Of a DNA stretch of 64,000 bases, positions 37,001 through 45,455 are shown piece by piece (position 1 is the stretch's first letter; each line of letters begins with the position of its first letter). A program made the translations under genes and the position numbers. The notes under the pieces were generated by a model. That model had not been told where the DNA came from. It searched no databases and worked only from the letters and a program-made list of their open reading frames with translations. Source of the stretch: Marichromatium gracile (lineage in GTDB: Bacteria; Pseudomonadota; Gammaproteobacteria; Chromatiales; Chromatiaceae); assembly GCF_004343155.1 (NCBI RefSeq), contig NZ_SMDC01000005.1, positions 124,001 through 188,000 on the forward strand, given 5' to 3'.

Positions 37001-37960
37001 CGCTGCGATTAGCTCGGCCCGGGCGTGGGCCGCCGCCTGGACGACGGAGCCGTAGTTGGCGAGCTGGGCGTAGAAGGCGCGGGCGAAGCGGATGGCGTCC
37101 TGGTCGTTGACCGAGCCGTCCCAGCCGAGGACGTTGGCGACGCCGGCACGGATGAACGCCTGGGTCAGCGGATCGTGCTCGGTTGGCCGACGGGCGCTGA
37201 GACAGGCCGAGAGAAAGATCAGCGGGATGCGCTCGGCGCCCCCCAGCGCCTGGATCAGTGTGCCGGCGGGGGTGAGGGCGAGTCCTCCCACCTCGTCCTC
37301 GAGCGCGAGGAGTGGCCGTTGTTGTTGATCGATGGTGCCGTGACAGGAGAGATGGAGGACCTCGTAGTCGCCCTCGCGCTGCATGCGTTGGCCGAGCTCC
37401 TGGGCGGTGCCGGTCTCTTCCACCAGCAGGTGGACCTGCAGTTTGTCGGTCGCCTTGAGGATGGCGGCCTCCTCGCCCTCGTAGTCGAGCGACTGCGCGC
37501 CTTCGGGGTCGGCGGCCATGAACATCATTCGAAGGTTGGAATGGCGTGGCGCGGGCGGTGCCGTGGCGGCGCGCCCGAGCCGCCGGGCGAGGTCGTAGCG
37601 TTGATTCTGGTCACCGGCGAGGTGGCTGCCGTCCGGGCCGGCCAGCAGCTCCCAGGGGGCGGCGAGCAGGGCCTTGCCGAGTGCCGTGTCGGCATCCTCG
37701 ACCTGGATCTCCAGCGCCCGTGGTCCTTGACCGCGTGCCCAGGCCGAGGCCCAGCCGTTGGCATCGAGCCAGGCGAAGAGTTCTCGACCGATCGTGAGCA
37801 GGGAGGTGTCGTCACTCTGCTCGACCGCGCGGGCATAGCGCGCGGCCCAGTCGTTGAGTCGGGTCTCGGCCTCGCCGCCGTCGCGACGGAGTTCTTCGGG
37901 GCTGCTGCCGGGTGCGCGGCAGAAGAGCTCGCGACCGATGATCTGGATGGATGCCTGCAT
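34055..37960 (-). CDS. CHAT protease-STAND ATPase-tandem repeat protein
   Basis: The 1301-residue protein starts with a CHAT caspase-like domain (about residues 130-380) whose catalytic pair is visible: His207 in LHLSCHGT and Cys253 in IFLSACLSARR. A STAND-type NTPase follows, with Walker A GMGCLGKSS (Lys412) and Walker B LLIIDDLERIL near 490. After a helical linker come eight nearly identical 41-residue TPR/kinesin-light-chain-like repeats (about 912-1240, core ADILQARGNLDEAL) and a short end. The layout is that of sensor-activated proteases: repeats sense, the ATPase oligomerises, CHAT cuts. No membrane segment is seen. The start at 37960 is preceded by AAGGAG. It is divergent from a NERD gene. 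Target and trigger are unknown. Confidence 0.9.
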   Translation of the reverse strand: MQASIQIIGRELFCRAPGSSPEELRRDGGEAETRLNDWAARYARAVEQSDDTSLLTIGRELFAWLDANGWASAWARGQGPRALEIQVEDADTALGKALLAAPWELLAGPDGSHLAGDQNQRYDLARRLGRAATAPPAPRHSNLRMMFMAADPEGAQSLDYEGEEAAILKATDKLQVHLLVEETGTAQELGQRMQREGDYEVLHLSCHGTIDQQQRPLLALEDEVGGLALTPAGTLIQALGGAERIPLIFLSACLSARRPTEHDPLTQAFIRAGVANVLGWDGSVNDQDAIRFARAFYAQLANYGSVVQAAAHARAELIAAQDSDAHNGRHWHLARVYLGATGGTALIDKTGSAHPRIQADDRAFLDPEREQIPVAGHGLFVGRRRQLQKGLRHLREGASAGLLIHGMGCLGKSSLAARIANRMTELTTCVIFKHYDALTVFDRLIEKTPPVDRQALRTQWRSAVTEHPEILGDALEALLEGPLDTQPVLLIIDDLERILDAPSPEQPLTPVSADHRAMLGAVLGAFARARTASRLLLTSRYHFTLPNDRGRNLAERLERIALQPFDSGQTHKQRAALARHSTLDHKRLEQTQPHQQRAETLAQGNPGLLADLLRPLLGGETAVAEAALNAIAHYHRTGERPEDKDENALLAFFRRMAFETYREALSEEQAHMLSAATLFDADLRLPIPLSAFIAVGKAAGISEPEQAFTRLCNLGLISDWSHIDGSTQGAVDPLARPLVQAPSDESRPHLAAAALNALFPCWSDRRGRVSPGPRALELARLARLTPDTPPERLDPIAEAEARWLLATAQETPKSVFFDLLQPALKRLEDAQFTPSIGLMTIALDYAIRLSEGDWLDQTLERFADRYAGVDAAFIHVHLGRRAQTKGTHDEALACFKLAAKDFEAAGQEREATIAKGQIADILQARGNLDEALRIRTEEQLPVYERLGDVRSKAVTQGKIADILQARGNLDEALRIRTEEQLPVYERLGDVREKAVTQGQIADILQARGNLDEALRIRTEEQLPVFERLGDVREKAVTQGKIADILQARGNLDEALHILTEEVLQAFERLGDARSKAVTQGQIADILQARGNLDEALHILTEEVLPSFERLGNARSKAVTQGQIADILQARGNLDEALRIRTEEEIPIYERLGDVREKAVTQGKIADILQARGNLDEALRIHTEEQLPVFERLGDLRSKTVTQGKIADILQARGNLDEALRIRTAEQLPVYERLGDVRSLLVCRANIALTLLQRNAPTDRASANRLLCIALSAARQIRIPEAGQIEQILQHHGLTCDQDTAP
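34240..35223 (-). repeat. eight 123-bp coding tandem repeats
   Basis: Eight in-frame copies of a 123-base unit encode the 41-residue repeats at the C-terminal end of the CHAT protein. Stretches such as CTGAAGGATATCAGCGATC recur at exact 123-base steps (34331, 34454, 34577). The copies are nearly identical at DNA level, including synonymous positions, which means recent duplication or gene conversion. Most variation falls in the LPVYERLGDVREK-type segment. Confidence 0.9.
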
Positions 37961-38123
37961 GGCGGGCCTGCTCCTTGCCGGGGACGGCACTGCGGGTGTC
38001 CAGTCGCCCGAGCATAACGCAACCGCGCGGGTTGGCGTAGCCCGTCGACCGCCTTCCACCCGCTTGCGCTATCATGGGGTTCGATCCCGTTCGTGTGCCG
38101 TTGTCGTCCGCTCCCCGTCTGCC

Positions 38124-38861
38124 GTGTCTTCCTTGTCCTCCGATCCCTCGGCGCTGGTGTTCCAGGCGCTGGTTCTGCCGTTGTTGTGGTGTCTGCCGCC
38201 GTTGCTGGTGTTGCTCGGCACGCGATTGCTGTTGCCGCGCTGGCGGGGCTGGCAGGGCGAGCGCATCGTCGGGCGGCGGCTCGAGGCGCTGTTCCCCGAG
38301 GTGCTGCACGGGGTGGTGTTGCCCGACGGGCGCGGCGGGTTGACCCAGATCGATCATCTGGCGCTGACCCCGCGCGGGTTGCTGGTGGTCGAGACCAAGC
38401 ACTATCGCGGCGCCATCCAGGGCGCGGCCGAGGCGACGCACTGGGTGCAGCTGATCGGTCGGCGGCGCTATCCCTTCGTCAATCCGCTGCATCAGAACCG
38501 TCGTCATGTCCGCGCGGTGGAGGCGCTGGGGCTGGGCCAGCCGGTCCATGCGCGAGTGGTGTTCACCGATGGGGCGCGGTTTGTCGACGCGGTTCCGGCC
38601 GGGGTGTCGCGCTGCGCGACCCTGGCGCGCGATCTGGGCACCTTGCGTGGTGGCCGGGTGGGGCGTGCGAAGCTGGCGGCCTGGACACGGTTGCGGGGGC
38701 AGGTCCGACGCGGCTGGTTCGCGCGCTGGCGGCACCGGCGTCAGGTGGAGCGCCGCCACGGGCGCGACGACCGCACCCGGCTGGGCAAGGCGTTGCTCGG
38801 GGCAGCGGGCGCGTTGGCGGGGCTGTTGTGGTGGCGGGTGTGGGGGTCGGTCGGGCTGTGA
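38124..38861 (+). CDS. NERD-domain membrane protein
   Basis: The 245-residue product has an N-terminal membrane segment (LVFQALVLPLLWCLPPLLVL), a NERD (nuclease-related) domain at about residues 45-150 and a C-terminal hydrophobic end (LLGAAGALAGLLWWRVWG). NERD motifs are GWQGERIVGRRLEALFPE, GGLTQIDHLALTPRGLLVVE and the ETKHYRG core, which resembles restriction-endonuclease-like active sites (D..ExK). Nuclease activity is inference. No ATG fits well; I chose GTG at 38124, with TTG at 38133 as an alternative. It is divergent from the CHAT gene, with 163 bases between them. Confidence 0.75.
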   Translation: MSSLSSDPSALVFQALVLPLLWCLPPLLVLLGTRLLLPRWRGWQGERIVGRRLEALFPEVLHGVVLPDGRGGLTQIDHLALTPRGLLVVETKHYRGAIQGAAEATHWVQLIGRRRYPFVNPLHQNRRHVRAVEALGLGQPVHARVVFTDGARFVDAVPAGVSRCATLARDLGTLRGGRVGRAKLAAWTRLRGQVRRGWFARWRHRRQVERRHGRDDRTRLGKALLGAAGALAGLLWWRVWGSVGL

Positions 38862-38903
38862 GCCGGGCGGGGCGCCCGTGGACGGGTCCACGGGCGCCGG
38901 GGC

Positions 38904-41900
38904 TCAGCCGGCCTGGGGCGCGGTGTTCTCTTCGTCTTCGTCGGTCAGCGGGCCGCTGTGCTCCTTGGGCGAGAGCAACAGATAGAAGGCCGGGACCACG
39001 AACAGGGTGAACAGGGTGCCGATCCCCAGTCCGGTGACGATCACCAGACCGATGTCGAAGCGGCTGACCGCACCCGGACCGCCGGCGGTGAGCAGCGGGA
39101 TCATCGCCACCAGCATCGCCACCGTGGTCATCAGGATCGGACGCAGCCGGATCGTCGAGGCCTCCTCGATCGCCGCGCGCTTGTCGAGCCCGTCGCGCTC
39201 GCGCAGCTGGTTGGCGAACTCGACGATGAGGATGCCGTTCTTGGCGATCAGCCCGATCAGGGTGATCAGTCCCACCTGGGTGTAGATGTTGACGCTGGCG
39301 AAGCCGAGGAAGAGGAAGGCCATGGCCCCGGCGATCGACAGCGGCACCGACATCAGGATGACGAAGGGATCGCGCCAGCTCTCGAACTGGGCGGCGAGCA
39401 CCAGATAGATCACCACCAGCGAGAGGAAGAAGGTGACCTCGAGCGCGCTGCCCTCGGTCTTGTACTGACGCGACTCGCCCTTGTAGTCCCAGCTCACGCC
39501 GCGCGGGAACTGCTCGCCGGCGATCTCCTCGAGCGCGCCGAGCGCCTCGCCGAGGGTCACGCCCGGCATCGCCACGCCGGAGACGGTGATGGCGTTGAGC
39601 TGCTGGAACTGGATGCGCTTGGAGGGCTCGACCTGGTTGCGGACGGTCACCAGGGCGTCGAGCGGGATCAGCTCGCCGTCGCCGTTGCGCACATAGTAGT
39701 CGCCGAACTCCTCGACGCTGTCGCGGAAGGCGCGCTCGACCTGGGGGATGACCTGATAGCTGCGCCCCTCCAGGCTGAACCAGTTGACGTAGTCCTCGTT
39801 GAGCATCACCCCGAGACTGGTGCCGAGATCGGCCATGCTGATGCCGAGATCGCCGGCGAGATCGCGATCGACCTCGAGCACGGTACGCGGGCGCTCGTAC
39901 TTCACGTCCTTGGTGAGGAACATGAACTTGCCGCTGCCCATCGCCTGACCGAGCAGGGCGTCGGCGATGCCGGTGAGCTCCTTGTGCGAGCGATCCGAGA
40001 GGATGACGAACTCTACCGGCAGGCCGTCGCCCGGGGTGGGCAGGCTGGGGCGCGGGAAGACCACCGTCTGCATCCCGGTGATCTGCGAGACGGCGCCCTG
40101 GAGCTGCGGCTCGATCTCCATCTGCGAGCGCTCGCGCTCGTCGGTCGCGGGCATCTTGAAGCCGCCGAAGGTGGTGCTCTGGTCGCCACCCATGCCGATG
40201 ATGATGAAGCTCTCCTTGTACTCGGGGAAGGACTCGAAGATCGGCAGCAGCTCCGTGTCGACATAGTGCTTGTCGTAGTCGATGGTCGCCGTCTGCGGTG
40301 CGGTGGCCATGAAGAAGAGGATGCTCTGGTCCTCGGTGGGGGCCAGCTCCTTCTCGGTCATGGTGTACATCACATAGATGCTGCCGAGCAGCGCCACGGC
40401 CACCAGCAGGGTCACCGAGGGGTAGCGCAGCCAGCGCACCAGCAGACCGCGATAGCTGTTGGAGAGCCAGCCGAAGAAGCGCTCGACACCCTGCTCGAAA
40501 CGGCTCTGCTCGCTGCTGGCGTGCAACACCCGCCCGGCGAGCATCGGCGAGAGGGTGAGCGCGACCACGCCCGAGACCAGCACCGCGCCGGCGAGGGTGA
40601 AGGCGAACTCGGTGAACAGCGAGCCGACCAGCCCGCCCATGAAGCCGATCGGGGCGTAGACGGCGATCAGCGTGGTGGTCATGGCGATGATCGGCAACGC
40701 CAGTTCGCGGGCGCCGTCGAGCGCGGCGCGCAGCCCGCTCTTGCCCATCTCGAGATGACGATGGACGTTCTCGACGACGATGATCGCATCGTCGACCACC
40801 AGACCGATGGCCAGCACCATCGCCAGCAGGGTGAGCAGGTTGATCGAGAAGCCGAACAGCAGCATCAGGAAGCCGGCGCCGATGATCGACAGCGGGACGG
40901 CCACCGAGGGCACCAGCGCGGCGCGGATCGAGCCGAGCGAGAGGAAGATCACCAGCAGCACGATCAGCACCGCCTCGCCGAGGGTGGCGAAGACCTCGTC
41001 GATCGAGGACTGGATGAACGCGCTGCCGTCATAGGCCTCGAATCCCTGCAGCCCCTCGGGGAACTGGGCGCGCAGCTCCGGCAGCAGCGCCTTGACCCGC
41101 GAGGCGACCTGCAGCGGGTTGGCCCCGGGCGTCGGCTCGATGCCGATGAAGATCGACGGCTTGCCGTTGTGCAGGCTGCTCGAATCGTAGCTCTTGGCGC
41201 CGAGCTCGACCCGGGCGATGTCGTCGAGCCGGATCAGGGTGTCGTCCTGATCGCGGATCACCAGGCGGCGGAAGTCCTCGACCTGGCTGACGTCGGTGGT
41301 CGCCGAGAGGTCGACCTGCACCATGTTGCCCTTGACCTTGCCGATACCGGCGAGGTGGTTGTTGTTGGCGAGCACCTGGGCGACCTCGTCGCCGCTGATC
41401 CCGAGCGAGGCCATCCGCGCCGGGTCGAGCCAGACGCGCATGGCATAGGTCTGGTCGCCGAAGATCTCGGCCTTGGCCACGCCGTCGATCGCCTGGAGCT
41501 GGGGCTGGACCACGCGCAGCAGATAGTCGGTGATCTGCGGCAGGGTCATCTGCTCGCTGGTGAAGGCGAGATACATGAGCGCGGTGGAGTCGCCGGTGGA
41601 GGAGTCGATCACCGGGTTCTGCGCCGCCTCGGGGAGCACGTTGGTGCGGCTGGCGACCTTGGCCTGGATCTCGGCGACCGCGGCGTTGGGGTCGTAGTTG
41701 AGCTTCATGTGCGCCTCGATCATCGAGGTGCCGGCGCTGCTGGTGCCGAGGATGAAGTCGATGCCGTTGGCCTCGGCGATGGCCTGTTGCAGCGGGGTGG
41801 TGATGAAGCCCTGCACCAGGTCGCTGCTGGCGCCCGGGTAGGCGGTGGTGACGGTGACCACCGTGTTGTTGGTCTCCGGGTACTGACGGATCTCGAGATC

Positions 41901-41990
41901 GAGGAAGGAGCGCAGACCGAGGATCAGGATCAGCAGGCTGACGACGCTCGCCAGCACCGGACGGCGGATGAAGATATCGGTGAATCTCAT
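38904..41990 (-). CDS. RND efflux transporter (HAE1/AcrB-like)
   Basis: The 1028-residue inner-membrane pump shows the AcrB layout: the start MRFTDIFIRRPVLASVVSLL, two large periplasmic loops and twelve membrane segments. The proton-relay aspartates are in AIGLVVDDAIIVVENVH and the conserved Lys is in GLIAKNGILIVEFANQL. It should export hydrophobic or amphipathic compounds using proton motive force, together with the adaptor encoded just upstream, with a 4-base overlap. No outer-membrane TolC-type gene is in the operon, so one from elsewhere must serve. Confidence 0.95.
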   Translation of the reverse strand: MRFTDIFIRRPVLASVVSLLILILGLRSFLDLEIRQYPETNNTVVTVTTAYPGASSDLVQGFITTPLQQAIAEANGIDFILGTSSAGTSMIEAHMKLNYDPNAAVAEIQAKVASRTNVLPEAAQNPVIDSSTGDSTALMYLAFTSEQMTLPQITDYLLRVVQPQLQAIDGVAKAEIFGDQTYAMRVWLDPARMASLGISGDEVAQVLANNNHLAGIGKVKGNMVQVDLSATTDVSQVEDFRRLVIRDQDDTLIRLDDIARVELGAKSYDSSSLHNGKPSIFIGIEPTPGANPLQVASRVKALLPELRAQFPEGLQGFEAYDGSAFIQSSIDEVFATLGEAVLIVLLVIFLSLGSIRAALVPSVAVPLSIIGAGFLMLLFGFSINLLTLLAMVLAIGLVVDDAIIVVENVHRHLEMGKSGLRAALDGARELALPIIAMTTTLIAVYAPIGFMGGLVGSLFTEFAFTLAGAVLVSGVVALTLSPMLAGRVLHASSEQSRFEQGVERFFGWLSNSYRGLLVRWLRYPSVTLLVAVALLGSIYVMYTMTEKELAPTEDQSILFFMATAPQTATIDYDKHYVDTELLPIFESFPEYKESFIIIGMGGDQSTTFGGFKMPATDERERSQMEIEPQLQGAVSQITGMQTVVFPRPSLPTPGDGLPVEFVILSDRSHKELTGIADALLGQAMGSGKFMFLTKDVKYERPRTVLEVDRDLAGDLGISMADLGTSLGVMLNEDYVNWFSLEGRSYQVIPQVERAFRDSVEEFGDYYVRNGDGELIPLDALVTVRNQVEPSKRIQFQQLNAITVSGVAMPGVTLGEALGALEEIAGEQFPRGVSWDYKGESRQYKTEGSALEVTFFLSLVVIYLVLAAQFESWRDPFVILMSVPLSIAGAMAFLFLGFASVNIYTQVGLITLIGLIAKNGILIVEFANQLRERDGLDKRAAIEEASTIRLRPILMTTVAMLVAMIPLLTAGGPGAVSRFDIGLVIVTGLGIGTLFTLFVVPAFYLLLSPKEHSGPLTDEDEENTAPQAG

Positions 41991-43093
41991 TCGGCCTCAC
42001 CCTCGGCGTCGGTCGACGTCTGTGCTGGCTTGTCGACCACGCGCACCGGCTGGCCGTTGGTGAGCTTGACCTGACCGCCGAGCACCACCCGGTCGCCGGC
42101 GACGAGTCCGTCGAGGATGACGATCTCCTCGCCGCGCACCGCGCCGGTGGTGACCTGGCGGCGCTCGACCAGGGTCTGGCCGTCGCGCTCGACGACGCGA
42201 TAGACCGAGTCGCCATAGGTGTTGAAGGTGATCGCCTCGCGCGGCAGGGTCAGCACCGCGTCCTGGGTCGGCAGCAGGGTCTCGACGCGGGTGAACATGC
42301 CCGGTCGCAGCGCCAGATCGGGGTTGTCGAAGCGGGCGCGGATCCTGACGTTGCGCGTGCCCTGGTCGATGCCCGGATCGATCGCCTGGATCCTGCCCTC
42401 GAAGACGCGCTCGGGATAGGCCGCCACCCGGACCCGAACCTGCTGACCGGCGTGGAGCTGGGCGAGATGGCGCTCGGGCAGGGCGTAGTCGACATAAACC
42501 GGATCGAGTGCCTGGAGCGAGACGATGGCGGTGCCGGCGGCGAGGAACTGGCCGAGATCGACCTGACGGATGCCGAGCTGACCGGCGAAGGGCGCGCGGA
42601 TGGTCTTCTTGCGGATGTTGGCCTCGATGGCCTTGACCTCGGCGCGGGCCTGATCGAGCTGGGCGGCGCGCTCGTCGACGTCGCCCTGGGCGACGGCGCG
42701 ATCGCGCAGCAGGGTGCGGTTGCGTCGCAGCTGGATCTCGGCGAGCTGCTCGGCGGCCTTGAGGCCCTCGAGGGTGGCGCGGTCCACATCGTCCTCGAGG
42801 CGCAGTAGAATCTGCCCCGCCTCGACCATGGCGCCGGACTCGAACAGGATCTCGCGGACCTGTCCGTCGACCTCGCTGTTGACCTCCACGCCCTGGACCG
42901 CCTGGACCGTGCCGACCCCGGAGAGGGTGGGACGCCAGTTGGTGGTGTCGACGCTGACGGCGGCGACGGCGGTGGCCGGGCGGGGCTGGGAGAAGGCGGC
43001 CATCTCCTGGGCGATCTGGCCGTATTTGAAGAAGGCGAGTGCGCCGATCAGCGCGGCGAGCGCCACCAGCACGGTGAGGATTCGGGCGATCAT
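41987..43093 (-). CDS. RND efflux periplasmic adaptor (membrane fusion protein)
   Basis: This 368-residue adaptor has an N-terminal membrane anchor (MIARILTVLVALAALIGALA), a biotinyl-lipoyl-like domain (VNSEVDGQVREILFESGAMV and IRAPFAGQLGIRQVDLGQFL), a helical hairpin between the two halves, and beta-barrel and membrane-proximal domains. It links the inner-membrane RND pump to an outer-membrane channel. Its stop overlaps the pump start by 4 bases (ATGA). The promoter must lie in the divergent region 43094-43291 shared with the methyltransferase gene. No regulator gene is adjacent. Confidence 0.94.
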   Translation of the reverse strand: MIARILTVLVALAALIGALAFFKYGQIAQEMAAFSQPRPATAVAAVSVDTTNWRPTLSGVGTVQAVQGVEVNSEVDGQVREILFESGAMVEAGQILLRLEDDVDRATLEGLKAAEQLAEIQLRRNRTLLRDRAVAQGDVDERAAQLDQARAEVKAIEANIRKKTIRAPFAGQLGIRQVDLGQFLAAGTAIVSLQALDPVYVDYALPERHLAQLHAGQQVRVRVAAYPERVFEGRIQAIDPGIDQGTRNVRIRARFDNPDLALRPGMFTRVETLLPTQDAVLTLPREAITFNTYGDSVYRVVERDGQTLVERRQVTTGAVRGEEIVILDGLVAGDRVVLGGQVKLTNGQPVRVVDKPAQTSTDAEGEAE

Positions 43094-43291
43094 GCGTGCT
43101 ACGAGCCTCTTGCGGTCGATGTCGTTGATGGTGGTGTCGTTGGGGTAGCGGGTGGAGGCTGCGCTCGTGCCGAACGCCGGGTGCTCCGGTCCGTCGAGTT
43201 ACCTGGCGACGTGGTCGCCAATTATAGGGGCGTGAGGATGCGGGCGTCTCGTCGAGACGCCGCCGTTCGTGTCCAAGCGACCCGGATCGAT

Positions 43292-44029
43292 ATGGAGAGT
43301 TCCCCTTTGGTTCAACAGATGCGTCTCAACGACCCCAGTGCCTATCGCCTCGATCGCGAGCCCGAGGTGCTCGCCGGGCTGCTCGACCCGGCAGGTCAGG
43401 AGGTGCTCGAACTCGGTTGCGGCGCGGCCTGGATGACGCGGCTGCTGGTCGAGCGCTTCGGCGCCGCGCGGGTGGTTGCCACCGAGGTCGATCGCGCGCA
43501 GCTGGCGCGCAACCGTGCGCTCGATCTGCCCCCTGCGATCGAGTTGCGCGAGGGCGGTGCCGAGGCCATCGCCGATCGCGACGGACGCTATGCGCAGGTG
43601 TTCATGTTCAAGTCGCTGCACCACGTGCCGCCGGCGCTGATGACGCGCGCGCTGCACGAGATCCACCGGGTGCTGGCGCCGGGCGGCGCGCTCTATGTCT
43701 CCGAGCCGGTCTACTGGGGCCCCTTCGCCGAGCTGACCGGGCTGATCCACGACGAGCGCGCGGTGCGTGCGGCGGCCTTCGCCGCGCTCCAGGGCGCGGT
43801 CGAGGCCGGGCTCTTCGACTGCGAGCACGAGGTCTTCTACCTGGCCGAGGGCAGCTATCCGGACTGGGCGCACTTCGCCGCGCGCTTCATCGATGTCAGC
43901 CATCGCGCCGAGCCTCTCCCCGAGGGTCGCCGTGCCGAGGTCCGCGCGGCCTTCGAGCGCCACCTGACCCCGAGCGGCGCGCACTTTCTCAAGCCGCACC
44001 GCGTCGACCTGCTGCGCAAGCCGGGGTAG
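43292..44029 (+). CDS. class I SAM-dependent methyltransferase
   Basis: The 245-residue protein has the methyltransferase motif I LELGCGAAWMTRLL, the acidic loop ATEVDRAQLARN, and motifs FKSLHHVPPALM and RVLAPGGALYVSEPVYWG. It resembles ubiquinone/menaquinone-type or small-molecule methyltransferases, but the substrate is not known. The start is uncertain: ATG at 43292 is chosen, and ATG at 43319 (MRLNDPSAYRLD) is a reasonable alternative. No strong ribosome-binding site is visible for either. The gene converges on the CysZ-DnaJ fusion gene with 13 bases between stops. Confidence 0.82.
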   Translation: MESSPLVQQMRLNDPSAYRLDREPEVLAGLLDPAGQEVLELGCGAAWMTRLLVERFGAARVVATEVDRAQLARNRALDLPPAIELREGGAEAIADRDGRYAQVFMFKSLHHVPPALMTRALHEIHRVLAPGGALYVSEPVYWGPFAELTGLIHDERAVRAAAFAALQGAVEAGLFDCEHEVFYLAEGSYPDWAHFAARFIDVSHRAEPLPEGRRAEVRAAFERHLTPSGAHFLKPHRVDLLRKPG

Positions 44030-44042
44030 TCGGGTTTCCGGC

Positions 44043-45272
44043 TCAGGCCGCCTCACCGACACGCGTGAGCACGCGCTTGGCCTCGTTGATCTTGGCGGCG
44101 AGATAGGCCGAGCCGCCGCGATCCGGGTGCATGCGCTGGATCAGCCGGCGATGGGCGGCGCGGATCGCGTCGTTGTCGGCGTTGGTCGCCACCCCGAGGA
44201 TGGCGCGCGCCTCGTCGTCGCCCATTCGCGTATCGCTCGGGCGCGGCGGCGCGCTGCGCGGCTCCTGTTCCTGACGGGCGCGGGCGCGCTCGGCGAAGCG
44301 CTGTCCGCGCTCGCGCGAGAGATAGACCTCGAGCGCCTCGGCCGAGGCGGCATCGCTGGCGCAGCCGCCGGCGAGCAGATCGAGCAGGGCCTCGGTGGCG
44401 ATCGACTCGAGCCGCTGTCCCTGCAGTGGGCCGAGCAGGATCTCGCCGCCGATGCGCCCGGAGAGGTGGTCGATCTCGAGTCGCACCCAGCGCGTGGTCA
44501 TGCGCGATTCGTAAGGGCCCTGATAGCGGGCGCGGGCGTGCTCGCGATTGAACTCGCGCACCCACATCGCGGTGGCGCCGGCCACCGCGCTCGGCATCAG
44601 GATGAAGTTGACCACCGGCACCATCCCGAGCCCGGCGGCCGCCGCGCCGAAGCCGAGGCTGAGTCCGCGCTCGCCGCGCAGCCGCGCGCGCATCTCGCGG
44701 AACTTCAGCCCGTGGTTGCCCATCGGGTAGTCGCTGTACTGCACCGCGAGGATCCAGGCGGTGTAGAGGAACCACAGCAGCGGGCCGACCACCGGGACGA
44801 ACAGCAGCACCAGGAAGGGGATGGCCAGGGCCAGGGCGTAGACCACCTTCACCAGCTCGTCGAGCAGGGTCGGGAGCAGCTCCTTGAGGAGCTTGCCGAC
44901 GCTGCCGCTGTCCTGCAGCGGTCGGCCGGTGAGCAGCAGCTCGACCTTCTCGGCGAGCAGGTTGTTGAACGGCGAGGCGATCAGGTTGGCGACCAGGTTG
45001 AAGGTGTAGAACACCACCACCAGCAGCAGCAGCGCGAACACCGGCCAGAGGATCCACTCGAGCCAGCCGAGCCAACTCGGGATCTGGGCCTCGACGAGGT
45101 CGAGGAAGGCGGCGAACTCGCGGGCGCCGAGATAGATCGCCAGCGAGAAGACGAGGATATTGACCGCCAGCGGGATCAGCACGAAGCGTCTGAGTCCGGG
45201 GCGGGTGATGAGCCGGACGCCTTGCAACAGGTATCCGGCACCGAGCATGGGTTTGGCGACCATAAGCGGCAT
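44043..45272 (-). CDS. EI24/CysZ-type membrane protein fused to a C-terminal J domain
   Basis: This 409-residue protein has an N-terminal EI24/CysZ-like half (about residues 8-240; YLLQGVRLITRPGLRRFVLI, then several long membrane segments and NLIASPFNNLLAEKVE). Its cytosolic C-terminal part ends in a J domain (about 350-409) with the HPD motif at His382 (MHPDRGGS). The segment WVRLEIDHLSGRIGGEILLG before the J domain is typical of membrane-linked DnaJ-like proteins. CysZ imports sulfate in E. coli; J domains recruit DnaK. The frame is continuous, so the fusion is genuine in this sequence. An alternative start is 45263. Sulfate transport is only a family-based guess. Confidence 0.82.
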   Translation of the reverse strand: MPLMVAKPMLGAGYLLQGVRLITRPGLRRFVLIPLAVNILVFSLAIYLGAREFAAFLDLVEAQIPSWLGWLEWILWPVFALLLLVVVFYTFNLVANLIASPFNNLLAEKVELLLTGRPLQDSGSVGKLLKELLPTLLDELVKVVYALALAIPFLVLLFVPVVGPLLWFLYTAWILAVQYSDYPMGNHGLKFREMRARLRGERGLSLGFGAAAAGLGMVPVVNFILMPSAVAGATAMWVREFNREHARARYQGPYESRMTTRWVRLEIDHLSGRIGGEILLGPLQGQRLESIATEALLDLLAGGCASDAASAEALEVYLSRERGQRFAERARARQEQEPRSAPPRPSDTRMGDDEARAILGVATNADNDAIRAAHRRLIQRMHPDRGGSAYLAAKINEAKRVLTRVGEAA

Positions 45273-45455
45273 CTGACGTCGTTGTCGAGGGGCTGGACAC
45301 GATGGTCCTGACCCTGGGGTTAAGGGCGATCCTGTGGATCGAGGAGAGTCTCGGGATACGGGGGCGTTGCGGTCGGGACGCGGCGGCCCGCATCGGCAGC
45401 AGTATACTCAGCACGAGACCTCGATGCAGTGCACAAAACGCACGGGAGGTGGACG

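Noticed and set aside
38958-42074. Open frame of 1038 codons on the plus strand opposite the RND pump gene
   Set aside because: It is the exact antisense of a well-supported pump-adaptor pair. The product is dominated by Asp, Glu, His, Gln and Arg with no domain pattern, typical of shadow frames in GC-rich DNA.
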